DNA from: Roseivirga sp. BDSF3-8
GTDB lineage: Bacteria; Bacteroidota; Bacteroidia; Cytophagales; Cyclobacteriaceae
Assembly (NCBI RefSeq): GCF_041449215.1
Contig: NZ_JBGNFV010000001.1
Coordinates: 2,331,001 to 2,395,000, forward strand
Direction: 5' to 3'
Length of the DNA stretch: 64,000 nucleotides
Position 1 is the first letter of the stretch, and each line of letters opens with the position of its first letter. The notes under the pieces are model-generated. The model was given only the letters and a program-made list of their open reading frames with translations, had not been told where the DNA came from and made no database searches. Positions 36,308 through 44,580 of the stretch are shown here, in pieces. Both the position numbers and the translations under genes were made by a program.

Positions 36308-37582
36308 TTGAGGAGAGAGGGTAATATATTTTCTAATGTCGATTGGGTCACCGTCATGATCTATTTCGGCCTCGTCATATTCGGCTGGCTCAATATCTAT
36401 GCCGTCGAGTATAATGCCGAAGACGTCCATAAGATATTCAGCCTGGAGATGAACTCCGGTAAGCAGCTACTCTTTATGGCCGTAGCCCTTATCGCCGGCA
36501 TCGCCATATTTATCATTGACTTCAAGTTCTACGATCACTTTGCCTACGGCTTCTATGCCCTTGTTATTCTGCTTTTGGTCGCTGTACTCGGCATAGGACC
36601 CGTTATTTCCGGAGCCAAATCCTGGATACGCATTGGCCCCTTCGGCCTCCAGCCCTCAGAGTTTGCTAAGTTTGCCACCGCCCTGGCTGTGGCAAAATTT
36701 ATTTCACAGCGCTCCATGAAGTTCGATCGCCTCGATAAGGACTTCCTCGTACTCTGCGGTATCATCCTCCTTCCCATGGCCCTTATCGTCATACAGGGAG
36801 ATGCCGGTACCGCCCTCGTGTTTGGCTCCTTCGTGTTTGTGCTATACCGCGAAGGCCTTACCCCCTGGGTACTTATTGCCGGCTTTATCGGGCTCGCACT
36901 CTTTATTCTTACCCTGTGGGTAGGCCCCGAGTACATGTATCTGGCCATAGGCCTCCTCATACTACTCGCTCTTGGCCTCTTTAGTAAGATGAAGTTCTGG
37001 CGCATAGTAGGCATACTTGCCGCTGGTATCGTCTTCTTTACAGTAGTTTTTGGCGTAGACTTCTTTGTAAACGATGTCCTGCAGCCCCACCAGAGCGCTC
37101 GTATCAATGTCCTGTTCGATCCTGAATCAGACCTCCAGGGAGCAGGCTATAACGTAAACCAGAGTAAGATCGCTATTGGCTCAGGAGGCATGTGGGGACA
37201 AGGCTTTCTCGAAGGGAGCCAAACCAAGCTCAGCTACGTGCCCGAGCAGCATACAGACTTTATTTTCTGCACCATAGGAGAGGAGCACGGCTGGGCAGGT
37301 AGTTTCCTTCTCATTGCCCTCTTCATTACCCTCCTTTACCGCATCATCTTCATTAGTGAAAGGCAAAAAGACCGCTTCATCAGAATTTACGGATACGGCG
37401 TCGCCTGCATCCTCTTTTTCCACTTCATGATCAACATAGGCATGACCATCGGGCTTTTTCCCGTTATCGGTATTCCCCTGCCCTTTTTCAGCTACGGAGG
37501 TTCCAGCCTGCTCGCTTTTACCACCTTACTCTTCATACTGCTTAAGCTCGATTCCCACCGGAAAAACGCATTCTCAAGGTAG
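36308..37582 (+). CDS. rodA: Rod-shape-determining glycosyltransferase RodA
   Basis: RodA is a SEDS-family peptidoglycan glycosyltransferase working with PBP2. The 424 residues have ten or so membrane segments. Family signatures are GAKSWIRIGPFGLQPSEFAK, the VIQGDAGTALVFG stretch, YNVNQSKIAIGSGG and the C-terminal GIPLPFFSYGGSSLL. The start appears to be TTG at 36308, since it gives MRREGNIFSNVDW, in agreement with relatives; the next in-frame ATG lies inside the first helix. It begins 21 bases after mrdA and closes the cell-shape cluster. Confidence 0.95.
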   Translation: MRREGNIFSNVDWVTVMIYFGLVIFGWLNIYAVEYNAEDVHKIFSLEMNSGKQLLFMAVALIAGIAIFIIDFKFYDHFAYGFYALVILLLVAVLGIGPVISGAKSWIRIGPFGLQPSEFAKFATALAVAKFISQRSMKFDRLDKDFLVLCGIILLPMALIVIQGDAGTALVFGSFVFVLYREGLTPWVLIAGFIGLALFILTLWVGPEYMYLAIGLLILLALGLFSKMKFWRIVGILAAGIVFFTVVFGVDFFVNDVLQPHQSARINVLFDPESDLQGAGYNVNQSKIAIGSGGMWGQGFLEGSQTKLSYVPEQHTDFIFCTIGEEHGWAGSFLLIALFITLLYRIIFISERQKDRFIRIYGYGVACILFFHFMINIGMTIGLFPVIGIPLPFFSYGGSSLLAFTTLLFILLKLDSHRKNAFSR

Positions 37583-37589
37583 ACCCCCT

Positions 37590-38024
37590 TCAGCCGAAAT
37601 ACTTTTGATACACCGGCTTACGTACCGCAAACTGCACATAAAGCACAGGGTACATAAGCCAGTCCGTCAAAAGAGTGCCCGTGCCGTATGATATATCATC
37701 GATGATCTCAGTGCCATCCTTCAGGCCTATAAGCCCGTGGTGGTGCTTCCATCTTTTCAGAAAAAAAGGCAGCTTCCTGCCCTCATCGATAAAATAAAAG
37801 CCATTGTCAGAGTAGCCGTGTTCCGTGATGAGACTCGTCCACCGCTGTTTAAATAGCAGGAAGTTCAGCTCCAGGGACACCACGTCATCCTTATGGCAGC
37901 CGTCAAAGCGTACCACCTTTACCGGCGGAAAGGGCGGGTTCAGCGCCTTGAATAGCTTTTCATCAAACCCCTCCCTCACGCTTTGCCAGTCCGCATCTAC
38001 CTTAGTACCAAACCTCAGATTCAT
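37590..38024 (-). CDS. SRPBCC-family protein (START/Bet v 1-like)
   Basis: The 144-residue protein has the pattern of an SRPBCC ligand-binding fold. A central FIDEGRKLPFFLKRWKHHHG and GTEIIDDISYGTG precede a C-terminal helix with FAVRKPVYQKYF. No signal peptide is present. Such proteins bind hydrophobic molecules in a deep pocket or act as cyclases; the ligand here is unknown. It is convergent with rodA, with stops only eight bases apart. Confidence 0.7.
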   Translation of the reverse strand: MNLRFGTKVDADWQSVREGFDEKLFKALNPPFPPVKVVRFDGCHKDDVVSLELNFLLFKQRWTSLITEHGYSDNGFYFIDEGRKLPFFLKRWKHHHGLIGLKDGTEIIDDISYGTGTLLTDWLMYPVLYVQFAVRKPVYQKYFG

Positions 38025-38091
38025 AAGTTTACCTTTTACATGTAACCACCGACAATCAATAACCTAAAAACATCACTTTGGTTGATAGCAT

Positions 38092-38997
38092 ATGAAGTTT
38101 GGAAGACTCGAAAATATTGAAGAAGTAGACTGGCACCTGCCCGAAACCCATCCCGCCACCCCCGACATCCTCAGGCAGCAGGGAGCAGCACCCGTCACCT
38201 ACTACATCGGCTGCTCCGTGTGGTCCGTCAAAGGCTATGTAGGTAAAGTATTTCCACCCCGTACCCCTGGCAGTAAATACCTCCAGGCCTACGGCAAACA
38301 GTTCTATACCGTAGAAGCCAATTCAACCCACTATAACATCCCCACCCTCGATACCATACATAAGTGGAGGGACAGCGTGCAGGATGGGTTTAAGTTCTGC
38401 CCTAAGTTTCCCCAGTTCATAAGCCATCGCCGTCAGATGGTTGGTAACCCCGAAGCAATAGACCGCTTTCTCCGGCATATACTTGCCCTCGGAGATAAGC
38501 TCGGCACCTCCTTTCTGCAGTTACCCCCCTATTTCAGCGGAGACCGTGCAGATGATCTCATTCAACTCCTCGAATACCTCCCCCGGGACTTTAAATTAGC
38601 CCTGGAGTTCAGGCACCCACAGTGGTTTCAGGATACCACACTAATGGACGACATGTTCAGCTATCTTACAGAGCGCCATATCTCTGCTGTCATTAGCGAT
38701 GTCGCCGGCCGCCGCGATGTCCTCCACCAGCGCCTTACCACACCCCTTCTTTTTCTCCGGTTCAATGGCCATAATCTACACCCCACCGACTACAGCCGAA
38801 TAGATGCCTGGGTAAAAAGAATAAGCCAATGGGTAGAGGAAGGATTAAAAGAAGTATATATTTTTGTGCATGAGCCTGAGCAGCACCTCAATGCAGACCT
38901 GGCCCTATACCTCATAGAGTCCTTGAATAAACAGTGCGATGCAGAAATACCTGTGCCCCACTGGTATGAAAACCAACAAACCAGCCTCTTTTCTTAA
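38092..38997 (+). CDS. DUF72 domain protein (YecE-like)
   Basis: The 301-residue protein matches the DUF72/YecE family, a TIM-barrel fold of unknown function. Typical segments are YYIGCSVWSVKGYVGKVFP, the FYTVEANSTHYNIP strand, FKFCPKFPQFISH and LALEFRHPQWF, with VHEPEQHLN near the end. The length is normal. The following membrane-protein gene starts 12 bases after its stop. Confidence 0.85.
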   Translation: MKFGRLENIEEVDWHLPETHPATPDILRQQGAAPVTYYIGCSVWSVKGYVGKVFPPRTPGSKYLQAYGKQFYTVEANSTHYNIPTLDTIHKWRDSVQDGFKFCPKFPQFISHRRQMVGNPEAIDRFLRHILALGDKLGTSFLQLPPYFSGDRADDLIQLLEYLPRDFKLALEFRHPQWFQDTTLMDDMFSYLTERHISAVISDVAGRRDVLHQRLTTPLLFLRFNGHNLHPTDYSRIDAWVKRISQWVEEGLKEVYIFVHEPEQHLNADLALYLIESLNKQCDAEIPVPHWYENQQTSLFS

Positions 38998-39009
38998 GAA
39001 TTGATAGCC

Positions 39010-39432
39010 ATGCACAACGATACGTCCCAGCCTAAACCCACCGTACCCTATTGGATGAGAGGTGTCCTGCTTTTGGCCTCTTTTTATAACCTTTCCTGGG
39101 CTGCCTTCATCTATTGGTTTCCCGATGCTTTTTACCGGTGGGTCACCCAGCGTACAGATGACACCCCCCTCATAATTAGCTGGCAAGCCGTGGGCATTTT
39201 TATCTTTTCTATCCTTTACTTCATAGCCGCACTGTACCCCGTACGGTTCCGTTATCTTATTGTCATTGGCATTCTATCTAAGTTTTTCGGAGCTATCTGG
39301 TTCTATTATGACATCATGGAGCTCACTGTAAACAAGAAGTTTCTGTTTCATCTCATCGTAAATGACCTTGTGTGGATTCCCGTTTTCATCGTACTAGCTT
39401 TTAAAGCGTTTTCTCAGGCTCGGGCCCGCTAG
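39010..39432 (+). CDS. Small four-helix membrane protein, unknown
   Basis: The 140-residue protein has four hydrophobic helices (about residues 16-35, 50-75, 79-97 and 110-133) and no recognised domain. The ATG at 39010 is used; an in-frame TTG at 39001 would add only three residues. It follows the DUF72 gene by 12 bases, so both are probably one transcript. The function is unknown. Confidence 0.7.
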   Translation: MHNDTSQPKPTVPYWMRGVLLLASFYNLSWAAFIYWFPDAFYRWVTQRTDDTPLIISWQAVGIFIFSILYFIAALYPVRFRYLIVIGILSKFFGAIWFYYDIMELTVNKKFLFHLIVNDLVWIPVFIVLAFKAFSQARAR

Positions 39433-39543
39433 GTTTGCTGACGGTAAATTTTCCTTTAACATTTTCGCATAATCACGGTTAGTCAGTAGACGAAAAATGT
39501 CATCTGCCCTGTGGCAGAATTTTTTTATCAATGACAAAGGCTT

Positions 39544-40395
39544 ATGCGCTTCAGTTTTCCTTTCCTGTTAGCGGTACTTTTTTTTCCGCTATCCCTAACT
39601 GCACAGCATAGCAGTTGCTGCGTCCCTAGCCCTACCCAAAAGTTTGCCTCACTCGGAGGAGATAAGGCTTTTGCATCTGATCACCGGCCACCCGGAGAGT
39701 TTATTTACCAGGAAGAGGCAGGAGAATTTATAGACCTGGACCTAGCCGATGGCCCCGATGCTCGTGCATGGATGATTCCTGCCACCAATGATTCCGGTCA
39801 TTACCTTTTTGTTTTTCATGAATGGTGGGGCCTGAACGAGTATGTCAAGAACGAATCCAAAAAACTCTATGATGATCTCGGTGGAAAGGTCAATATCATA
39901 GCCCTTGACTTGTACGACGGTAAAGTGGCCTCCTCTCAGGAGGAAGCCCAAAAATACATGCAGGCAACATCCGATGAGAGAGCACGTGCTATCATAAGCG
40001 CAGCAAGTAAGTACGCAGGCGAAGACGCAGCTATCGGTACCATAGGCTGGTGCTTCGGCGGTGGCTGGTCCCTGCAGGCAGCCATCATGCTCGGCGATAA
40101 GGCAGAGGCATGCGTCATGTACTATGGCATGCCCGAAATGGACACCGACAAGCTCGAAAAACTGGAAACAGATGTGCTCGCCATATTTGCCCGGCAAGAC
40201 GCCTGGATCACTCCTGACAAAGCCAGAGCCTTTAAAGAGAAGATGAAAGAAGTTGACGCAGACGTAGAACTTTTATTTTATGATGCTAACCATGCGTTTG
40301 CCAATCCAAGTAATCCTGACTATGACTCAGAAGCTACAAGACAAGCCTATGAGCAGGCAATAAATTATTTAAAAGAACATCTTGACCAGAGGTGA
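39544..40395 (+). CDS. Exported dienelactone hydrolase family protein
   Basis: The 283-residue protein has a signal peptide (residues 1-20, ending LTAQ), so it acts outside the cytoplasm. The domain matches dienelactone hydrolases, with HEWWGLNEYVKN and the nucleophile elbow GWCFGGGW (catalytic Cys). The acid motif FARQDAWIT and the DANHAFANPS histidine complete the triad. Family members cleave lactones or esters; the natural substrate is unknown. A short Cys pair (SSCC) follows the signal peptide. Confidence 0.87.
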   Translation: MRFSFPFLLAVLFFPLSLTAQHSSCCVPSPTQKFASLGGDKAFASDHRPPGEFIYQEEAGEFIDLDLADGPDARAWMIPATNDSGHYLFVFHEWWGLNEYVKNESKKLYDDLGGKVNIIALDLYDGKVASSQEEAQKYMQATSDERARAIISAASKYAGEDAAIGTIGWCFGGGWSLQAAIMLGDKAEACVMYYGMPEMDTDKLEKLETDVLAIFARQDAWITPDKARAFKEKMKEVDADVELLFYDANHAFANPSNPDYDSEATRQAYEQAINYLKEHLDQR

Positions 40396-40448
40396 CCGGC
40401 TATCCATCGCTTTCTTATATTTTTTTAAACCCATAAATTTTTATAGGC

Positions 40449-41012
40449 ATGATAAGAGGAGTACTTACCATACTTCTTATAGTACTGATTATTCCCGCGT
40501 GGTGCTCATGTGATAATAAGAACTACAAGGAATATGAATCGTGGGACGAGGATGGTGATTTTGTAATTGACGATAAAGAGTTTAGTTCCACATACCCCGA
40601 GTCCGGTCTGTTAAATGCCTGGGACCATGACGCTGATGGAAGGATAAACAGAAATGAATTTTCTGCCAGCAGCTACGACATCTGGGATGCTGACAATGAT
40701 GGCGTACTCGAGGTTAACGAATGGGCAGCTGCCACTAACTTTTACCTCAATGAGAAGGAATACAGGAAGAGAGGTAAGTTTCCCTATTGGGACAAAGACC
40801 ACGATAGCATCATGCAGAAAAGTGAGTTCGTAGCCTTTTATGATAGCCTGCAGTACTTTGAAGAGTGGGATACCGACGGAGACGGTGAACTGGATATGTC
40901 AGAACTTAGCAGCCTCTTATTCAAGATATACGATATCGATGAAGATGGGGCCCTCCAGGAAAATGAGTTCTCCGCTCTGAACCAGGGCGATGAAGAAAAG
41001 CAAAGAAATTGA
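40449..41012 (+). CDS. EF-hand calcium-binding lipoprotein
   Basis: The 187-residue protein has a signal peptide and a Cys-containing cleavage area (PAWCSC, probable lipidation). Six EF-hand-like calcium loops follow, with repeated patterns such as DEDGDFVIDDKE, DHDADGRINRNE, DADNDGVLEVNE and DTDGDGELDMSE. The fourth (DKDHDSIMQKSE) and the sixth are less regular. Calcium binding at the cell surface is likely. The stop overlaps the next gene by four bases. Confidence 0.82.
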   Translation: MIRGVLTILLIVLIIPAWCSCDNKNYKEYESWDEDGDFVIDDKEFSSTYPESGLLNAWDHDADGRINRNEFSASSYDIWDADNDGVLEVNEWAAATNFYLNEKEYRKRGKFPYWDKDHDSIMQKSEFVAFYDSLQYFEEWDTDGDGELDMSELSSLLFKIYDIDEDGALQENEFSALNQGDEEKQRN

Positions 41013-41644
41013 ACAGGTTTATACGCTATACGATTATAATCATGGGCCTCTTGTCCCTTGATATTCAACGGCCTGCCTTTAGCCAGTCGGATGATTCTTC
41101 CCTGAAGTATCACAGACTGCTGGACAGAGCCATGGCGCGTGATTCCAGTCTTACGCTAGCCGACTACGAAAACCTGTACCGTAACTACGTAAAACATCCT
41201 GGCTACAAACCAGGTCATCAGAAAGCCCGCCTTGCCGAACTGGATAGTGCTCTGACGAAGAGAAAATTCAGCGAGGCCGCCAATATAGGGGAGGCCCTTT
41301 TCAAAGAAGCCCCCTTCATGCTCGGCGTAGCGCTTACCATGTATACCTGCTACTCTGAACTTGGACAGTACAGTAAGGCTCGTTCATACCAGAGGCATTT
41401 CCAGAACCTGCTTACCGTCATCTGCAATACAGGCGATGGTAGCTCAGCCAGTGAAGCCCTCTTTCTGCTCTACCAGGAAGATGAGCCTTACTTACTGGAT
41501 TATCTTTCCCTTTCGCCTAAGGAGCGAAAAGTAGTAGATGGCAGATTCGCTGTCTACACCCTCGAGAGCCCTAATGAACGGGGGCTCAAAAAAATATTTT
41601 TTGACATAGAAAATCCCCTCAGCTACTATGTAGTAAAGGAGTGA
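41009..41644 (+). CDS. DUF4919-like exported protein
   Basis: The 211-residue protein has a signal peptide (residues 1-25, ending AFSQ). Its body is mostly helical, with LTLADYENLYRNYVKHPGYK and the YSKARSYQRHFQNLLTVI stretch. The C-terminal region includes VDGRFAVYTLESPNERGLKK and IFFDIENPLSYY. These match DUF4919-type Bacteroidota proteins of unknown function. It starts inside the stop of the EF-hand gene (ATGA-type overlap), so both form a unit. Confidence 0.7.
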   Translation: MNRFIRYTIIIMGLLSLDIQRPAFSQSDDSSLKYHRLLDRAMARDSSLTLADYENLYRNYVKHPGYKPGHQKARLAELDSALTKRKFSEAANIGEALFKEAPFMLGVALTMYTCYSELGQYSKARSYQRHFQNLLTVICNTGDGSSASEALFLLYQEDEPYLLDYLSLSPKERKVVDGRFAVYTLESPNERGLKKIFFDIENPLSYYVVKE

Positions 41645-41665
41645 GCTAATAACCTGACCATAATT

Positions 41666-42046
41666 ATGAAAAGCCATTTAAAAGCACTCGGTATACTGTT
41701 CGTTATCATCAGCCTCATCTATATAGGCACCGCCACCTATTTTATTGCAGGCGTGTCTGTAAATTCCGGCCCCCTGCAAGAGATAAACGAGACCGTTACC
41801 TTAATCACCGGCTTCTTTATGAGCTCCTACTTCGTCATACTTGGTGTACCGGGGCTGATAGCAGGTATAGGCCTCATTAAACTAAAGAACTGGGCCAGGC
41901 ATCTGGCCATCATATTAAGCGTACTGAATCTGATTATTTTCCCTATAGGTACCGTAATTGGTATTTACGGCCTGTGGGTAGGCACCCATGGAGGAGCCAA
42001 GGCACTGACCCGGGTCTATTCCCGGCGCCTGACTGAAGTAGCATAA
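41666..42046 (+). CDS. Small membrane protein, unknown
   Basis: The 126-residue protein has three to four hydrophobic segments with a Gly-rich third part (GVPGLIAGIGLIKLKNWARH). Its pattern resembles small DoxX- or DUF-type membrane proteins, but I cannot name one. It starts 21 bases after the DUF4919-like gene. Confidence 0.65.
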   Translation: MKSHLKALGILFVIISLIYIGTATYFIAGVSVNSGPLQEINETVTLITGFFMSSYFVILGVPGLIAGIGLIKLKNWARHLAIILSVLNLIIFPIGTVIGIYGLWVGTHGGAKALTRVYSRRLTEVA

Positions 42047-42082
42047 ACCCGATTTTTTTCGCTACACAGTTATTTTTTTATC

Positions 42083-43537
42083 ATGAGAAAAAACACTTAT
42101 TCTCGTTTTCTGCAAAACGGCCTTTTACAGGTCTGCCATTTTTTACTATCTGTATCAGGCTTGCTATGCCTGTCCACCACTGTACTACTGGCGCAACAAC
42201 ATAGCAAAGTGACAGGTAGCGAATACAGTGCCGGTGAAATTAACGGATACTGGCGCTACCTACCGCAAGGATACAATCAGTCAGGAGAAACCTTTCCCCT
42301 CATAGTATACCTCCATGGCAATAGCGGAAGAGGCAATGGTACCAGTGCCGGCCTCGATATCATGCTCGAAACCGGCCTGACCAGGGTCATCCACAAGGGA
42401 AGCGACCTTACCTTTACAGTGAATGCGAAAGAGTGGCAGTTTCTGGCACTTTCACCACAAAAGAACCGGTCAGATGCCAACTGGAACAGCCAGGACATTG
42501 CCGCATTTATCAGCTATGCGGTAGAAACCTATCGGGTCAACCCTTCAAGAGTTTACCTCGTAGGCTACAGCATGGGAGGCCGTGGCGTATACGAGTTTCT
42601 GGCAGATACAGAAAGGCGTGACCAAGCACCCCCCCTGGCCGCAGTCGCAGTTCTCGCAGGCTCATACAGTGAGCAGGATGCCTGCCTCATTGCTTCTGCA
42701 GACCTTCCCCTCCTTCATTATCATTCCATACATGACAATACCGCTACCGTTACCTACAGCTCAGCCCAGACCCTTATTGAAAAGATTAATAATTGCCAGC
42801 CGGCCTTCTCACCCCAGCTCGTCAGCCTGGATATGAACAGGCAAGGCACACCCATAGATCACGATGCCACTGACACCATCAGTTTTAATCCCGCTAACAG
42901 TTCCGCCGATCTGCCTAATCTTTATCGCTGGTTTCTCAGGTATACACGCGGAGATAATGGCGTGGAAGTGGGTAACCTGCCTCCTCACGTCTATGCCGGT
43001 GAGGATTTAGATGTGGAACTGCCCCTGGACTCCCTGGTCCTTGCAGGAAGCGTGTCAGATGAAGATGGCAGCATTACCTCCTATTTGTGGAAACAGCTTA
43101 GCGGCCCTGCCGGCCCCACACTCACCAACTATAATAGTCCTGAGGTAATCATTAAGAACCTCAGACCTGGCGATTATGTATTTCAGCTAACCGCTATTGA
43201 CGACAAAAACGACCGGAATAGCGATGAGATAGCCATTCATGTAGAAGGAGTCGTAAGTGGTCTCGACGATGCTATTGATATTGACCTGGAGGTATTTCCT
43301 AATCCCTTTACAGAGTATCTGATTATTAAGGTAAATACCGCTAATATCAGGCCCGGAGACCTTCACCTAAGCTGTACCGATGCAGCCGGCAGGTCCTATC
43401 CTGTGAAATCTGCAGTACGCTCAGCTTCAGCCTCTGGCATAGAGCTGAAAGTATCACCCCGGGTAACTGAAGGCTTTTATCTGGTCACCATCACATCACA
43501 ACACTTTCAAAGAACCTTCCGCTTGCTAAAAGAATAA
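42083..43537 (+). CDS. T9SS-secreted esterase with PKD-like domain
   Basis: The 484-residue protein has a long signal region (hydrophobic about 18-37, ending LLAQ). An esterase/alpha-beta hydrolase domain follows, with FPLIVYLHGNSGRGNG (oxyanion strand) and the nucleophile elbow VGYSMGGRG. The likely acid and His lie around YHSIHDNTATV and DHDATDTISF. A PKD-like domain (about 300-385, LAGSVSDEDGSITSYLWKQL) and a type A sorting domain at the end (EVFPNPFTEYLIIK) follow. The protein is likely exported by the type IX system. The substrate is unknown, perhaps acetylated or feruloylated glycans, as in related esterases. Confidence 0.87.
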   Translation: MRKNTYSRFLQNGLLQVCHFLLSVSGLLCLSTTVLLAQQHSKVTGSEYSAGEINGYWRYLPQGYNQSGETFPLIVYLHGNSGRGNGTSAGLDIMLETGLTRVIHKGSDLTFTVNAKEWQFLALSPQKNRSDANWNSQDIAAFISYAVETYRVNPSRVYLVGYSMGGRGVYEFLADTERRDQAPPLAAVAVLAGSYSEQDACLIASADLPLLHYHSIHDNTATVTYSSAQTLIEKINNCQPAFSPQLVSLDMNRQGTPIDHDATDTISFNPANSSADLPNLYRWFLRYTRGDNGVEVGNLPPHVYAGEDLDVELPLDSLVLAGSVSDEDGSITSYLWKQLSGPAGPTLTNYNSPEVIIKNLRPGDYVFQLTAIDDKNDRNSDEIAIHVEGVVSGLDDAIDIDLEVFPNPFTEYLIIKVNTANIRPGDLHLSCTDAAGRSYPVKSAVRSASASGIELKVSPRVTEGFYLVTITSQHFQRTFRLLKE

Positions 43538-43541
43538 AAAA

Positions 43542-43565
43542 ACCGGCAGTTAGATAACTGCCGGT
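43542..43565. terminator. Bidirectional terminator between convergent units
   Basis: A perfect palindrome ACCGGCAGTTA ... TAACTGCCGGT is flanked by A and T runs. It lies between the esterase stop (plus) and the last peptide gene stop (minus) and can end both transcripts. Confidence 0.8.
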
Positions 43566-43593
43566 AAGTTAGTAGTATTCAGTCCTTATTCGC

Positions 43594-43845
43594 TCAACAA
43601 GCGTACTGGCAAGAGAATATCTCTACCGTATCGCAGGTGGCTCCCGTGCCACCCCCGCCACCGGTTCCACCGTCACCGCAGCTTGTACAGCCTGAATGCT
43701 GGCCCGACTGGCAATCCAGGTAACAGATAGTTCGGCATGCGCTGTTTTCTACTCCGCCTTTTACCATCTGCGACCCCTTGGTACCCAGTGTGGTTTTAAA
43801 ACTTCTGATCTCAATGGCTTTCAGGTTTATTTTGTCTTTTTTCAT
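43594..43845 (-). CDS. Cys-rich RiPP-like precursor peptide C (pinensin-type leader)
   Basis: This 83-residue peptide has a leader that begins MKKDKINLKAIEIRSFKTTL and ends in KGG at residues 29-31. The K-L/I-S/N-L-x-x-I-x-V/I-x-S-F-x-T pattern plus GG resembles the leaders of pinensin-type lanthipeptides of Bacteroidota. The core has eight cysteines at 37, 41, 45, 53, 56, 71, 79 and 83, with a Gly-rich linker (GGTGGGGGTG) between the fifth and sixth. The same spacing is found in the two sister peptides. No lanthionine-synthesising enzyme is encoded nearby. It is the third gene of the tandem set. Confidence 0.8.
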   Translation of the reverse strand: MKKDKINLKAIEIRSFKTTLGTKGSQMVKGGVENSACRTICYLDCQSGQHSGCTSCGDGGTGGGGGTGATCDTVEIFSCQYAC

Positions 43846-43898
43846 AGTACTTTATTTTAGAGATGTAGGTAAGAGCAAGCTTTAAAGCCCGCCGGTCT

Positions 43899-44159
43899 TT
43901 AGTCACAAGGTACCAGACAGGTAATTCTCTCCTGCGTACCACATTCGTAGTACGCCGTACCACCTCCTCCTCCGCCCGTATCGCCACAGCTCGTACAACC
44001 AGACTCAGCAGCCGATTCGCAGCCCAGCCTGCACAAAGTGCGGCATTCACTGTTATCGCCATTATACCCACCCCTTATCGTTTGCGATTTTTGGTAGTTA
44101 AGAGAGGTTTGAAAGCTTTTCACCTTTATACCATCCAGGCTTAGTTTTTCATTCTTCAT
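43899..44159 (-). CDS. Cys-rich RiPP-like precursor peptide B (pinensin-type leader)
   Basis: This 86-residue peptide has the leader MKNEKLSLDGIKVKSFQTSL and the sequence TIRGG (Gly-Gly at 30-31), again pinensin-like. The core starts with YNGDNSECRTLC and holds eight cysteines at 39, 43, 47, 55, 58, 73, 81 and 85, in the same spacing as its neighbours. The linker is poly-Gly (DTGGGGGGT). Double-glycine leaders are usually removed by a C39 peptidase ABC transporter, but none is seen in the window. It is the middle gene of three; the gaps to its neighbours are 34 and 53 bases. Confidence 0.8.
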   Translation of the reverse strand: MKNEKLSLDGIKVKSFQTSLNYQKSQTIRGGYNGDNSECRTLCRLGCESAAESGCTSCGDTGGGGGGTAYYECGTQERITCLVPCD

Positions 44160-44193
44160 AGGAGTAATTAATTAAAAGGTTGGAAACCTTGTA

Positions 44194-44442
44194 TCAGCAT
44201 GCCACATAGCAGCTTACAATTTGGTCGGTACCACATGCCAGGCCAGTACCACCTCCTCCTCCGGTACCACCGCCATCACAACTGTTACAACCTGATTCAG
44301 CGGCCGATATACAGCCATCAAAGCATTCTGTACGGCAATTACTGTTTTCGTACCCACCTCTGATAGTCTCCAGATTAGGACGGGCAGAGGTTCTGAAACT
44401 TTCTACTGCGATAGTTTTGAGGCTTAGTTTGTCTTTCTTCAT
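44194..44442 (-). CDS. Cys-rich RiPP-like precursor peptide A (pinensin-type leader)
   Basis: This 82-residue peptide has the leader MKKDKLSLKTIAVESFRTSA, ending TIRGG with Gly-Gly at 29-30. The core YENSNCRTECFDGC ... SCDGGGTGGGGGTG ... SCYVAC has cysteines at 36, 40, 44, 52, 55, 70, 78 and 82, the invariant spacing of the set. It is the first gene of the tandem array. Leaders and Cys positions are conserved while the residues between vary, which suggests duplicated and diversified secreted peptides. Bioactivity and modification are unknown. Confidence 0.8.
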   Translation of the reverse strand: MKKDKLSLKTIAVESFRTSARPNLETIRGGYENSNCRTECFDGCISAAESGCNSCDGGGTGGGGGTGLACGTDQIVSCYVAC

Positions 44443-44580
44443 AATTAATGATTATATCAATTAAATAATTGCTGCCCTGCAGGACATTCTTATTAATATA
44501 ATCAATTTTAACCAATTAAACTGGCGGTTGCTGGCTCAGCCCTCATGGTCAAATGAATGGATAGCAGGTAACAGGCAGAC

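Noticed and set aside
43811-44071. An 86-codon frame overlapping peptide genes B and C
   Set aside because: It lies in another frame of the same strand, and the leader and Cys pattern clearly belong to the two flanking frames.
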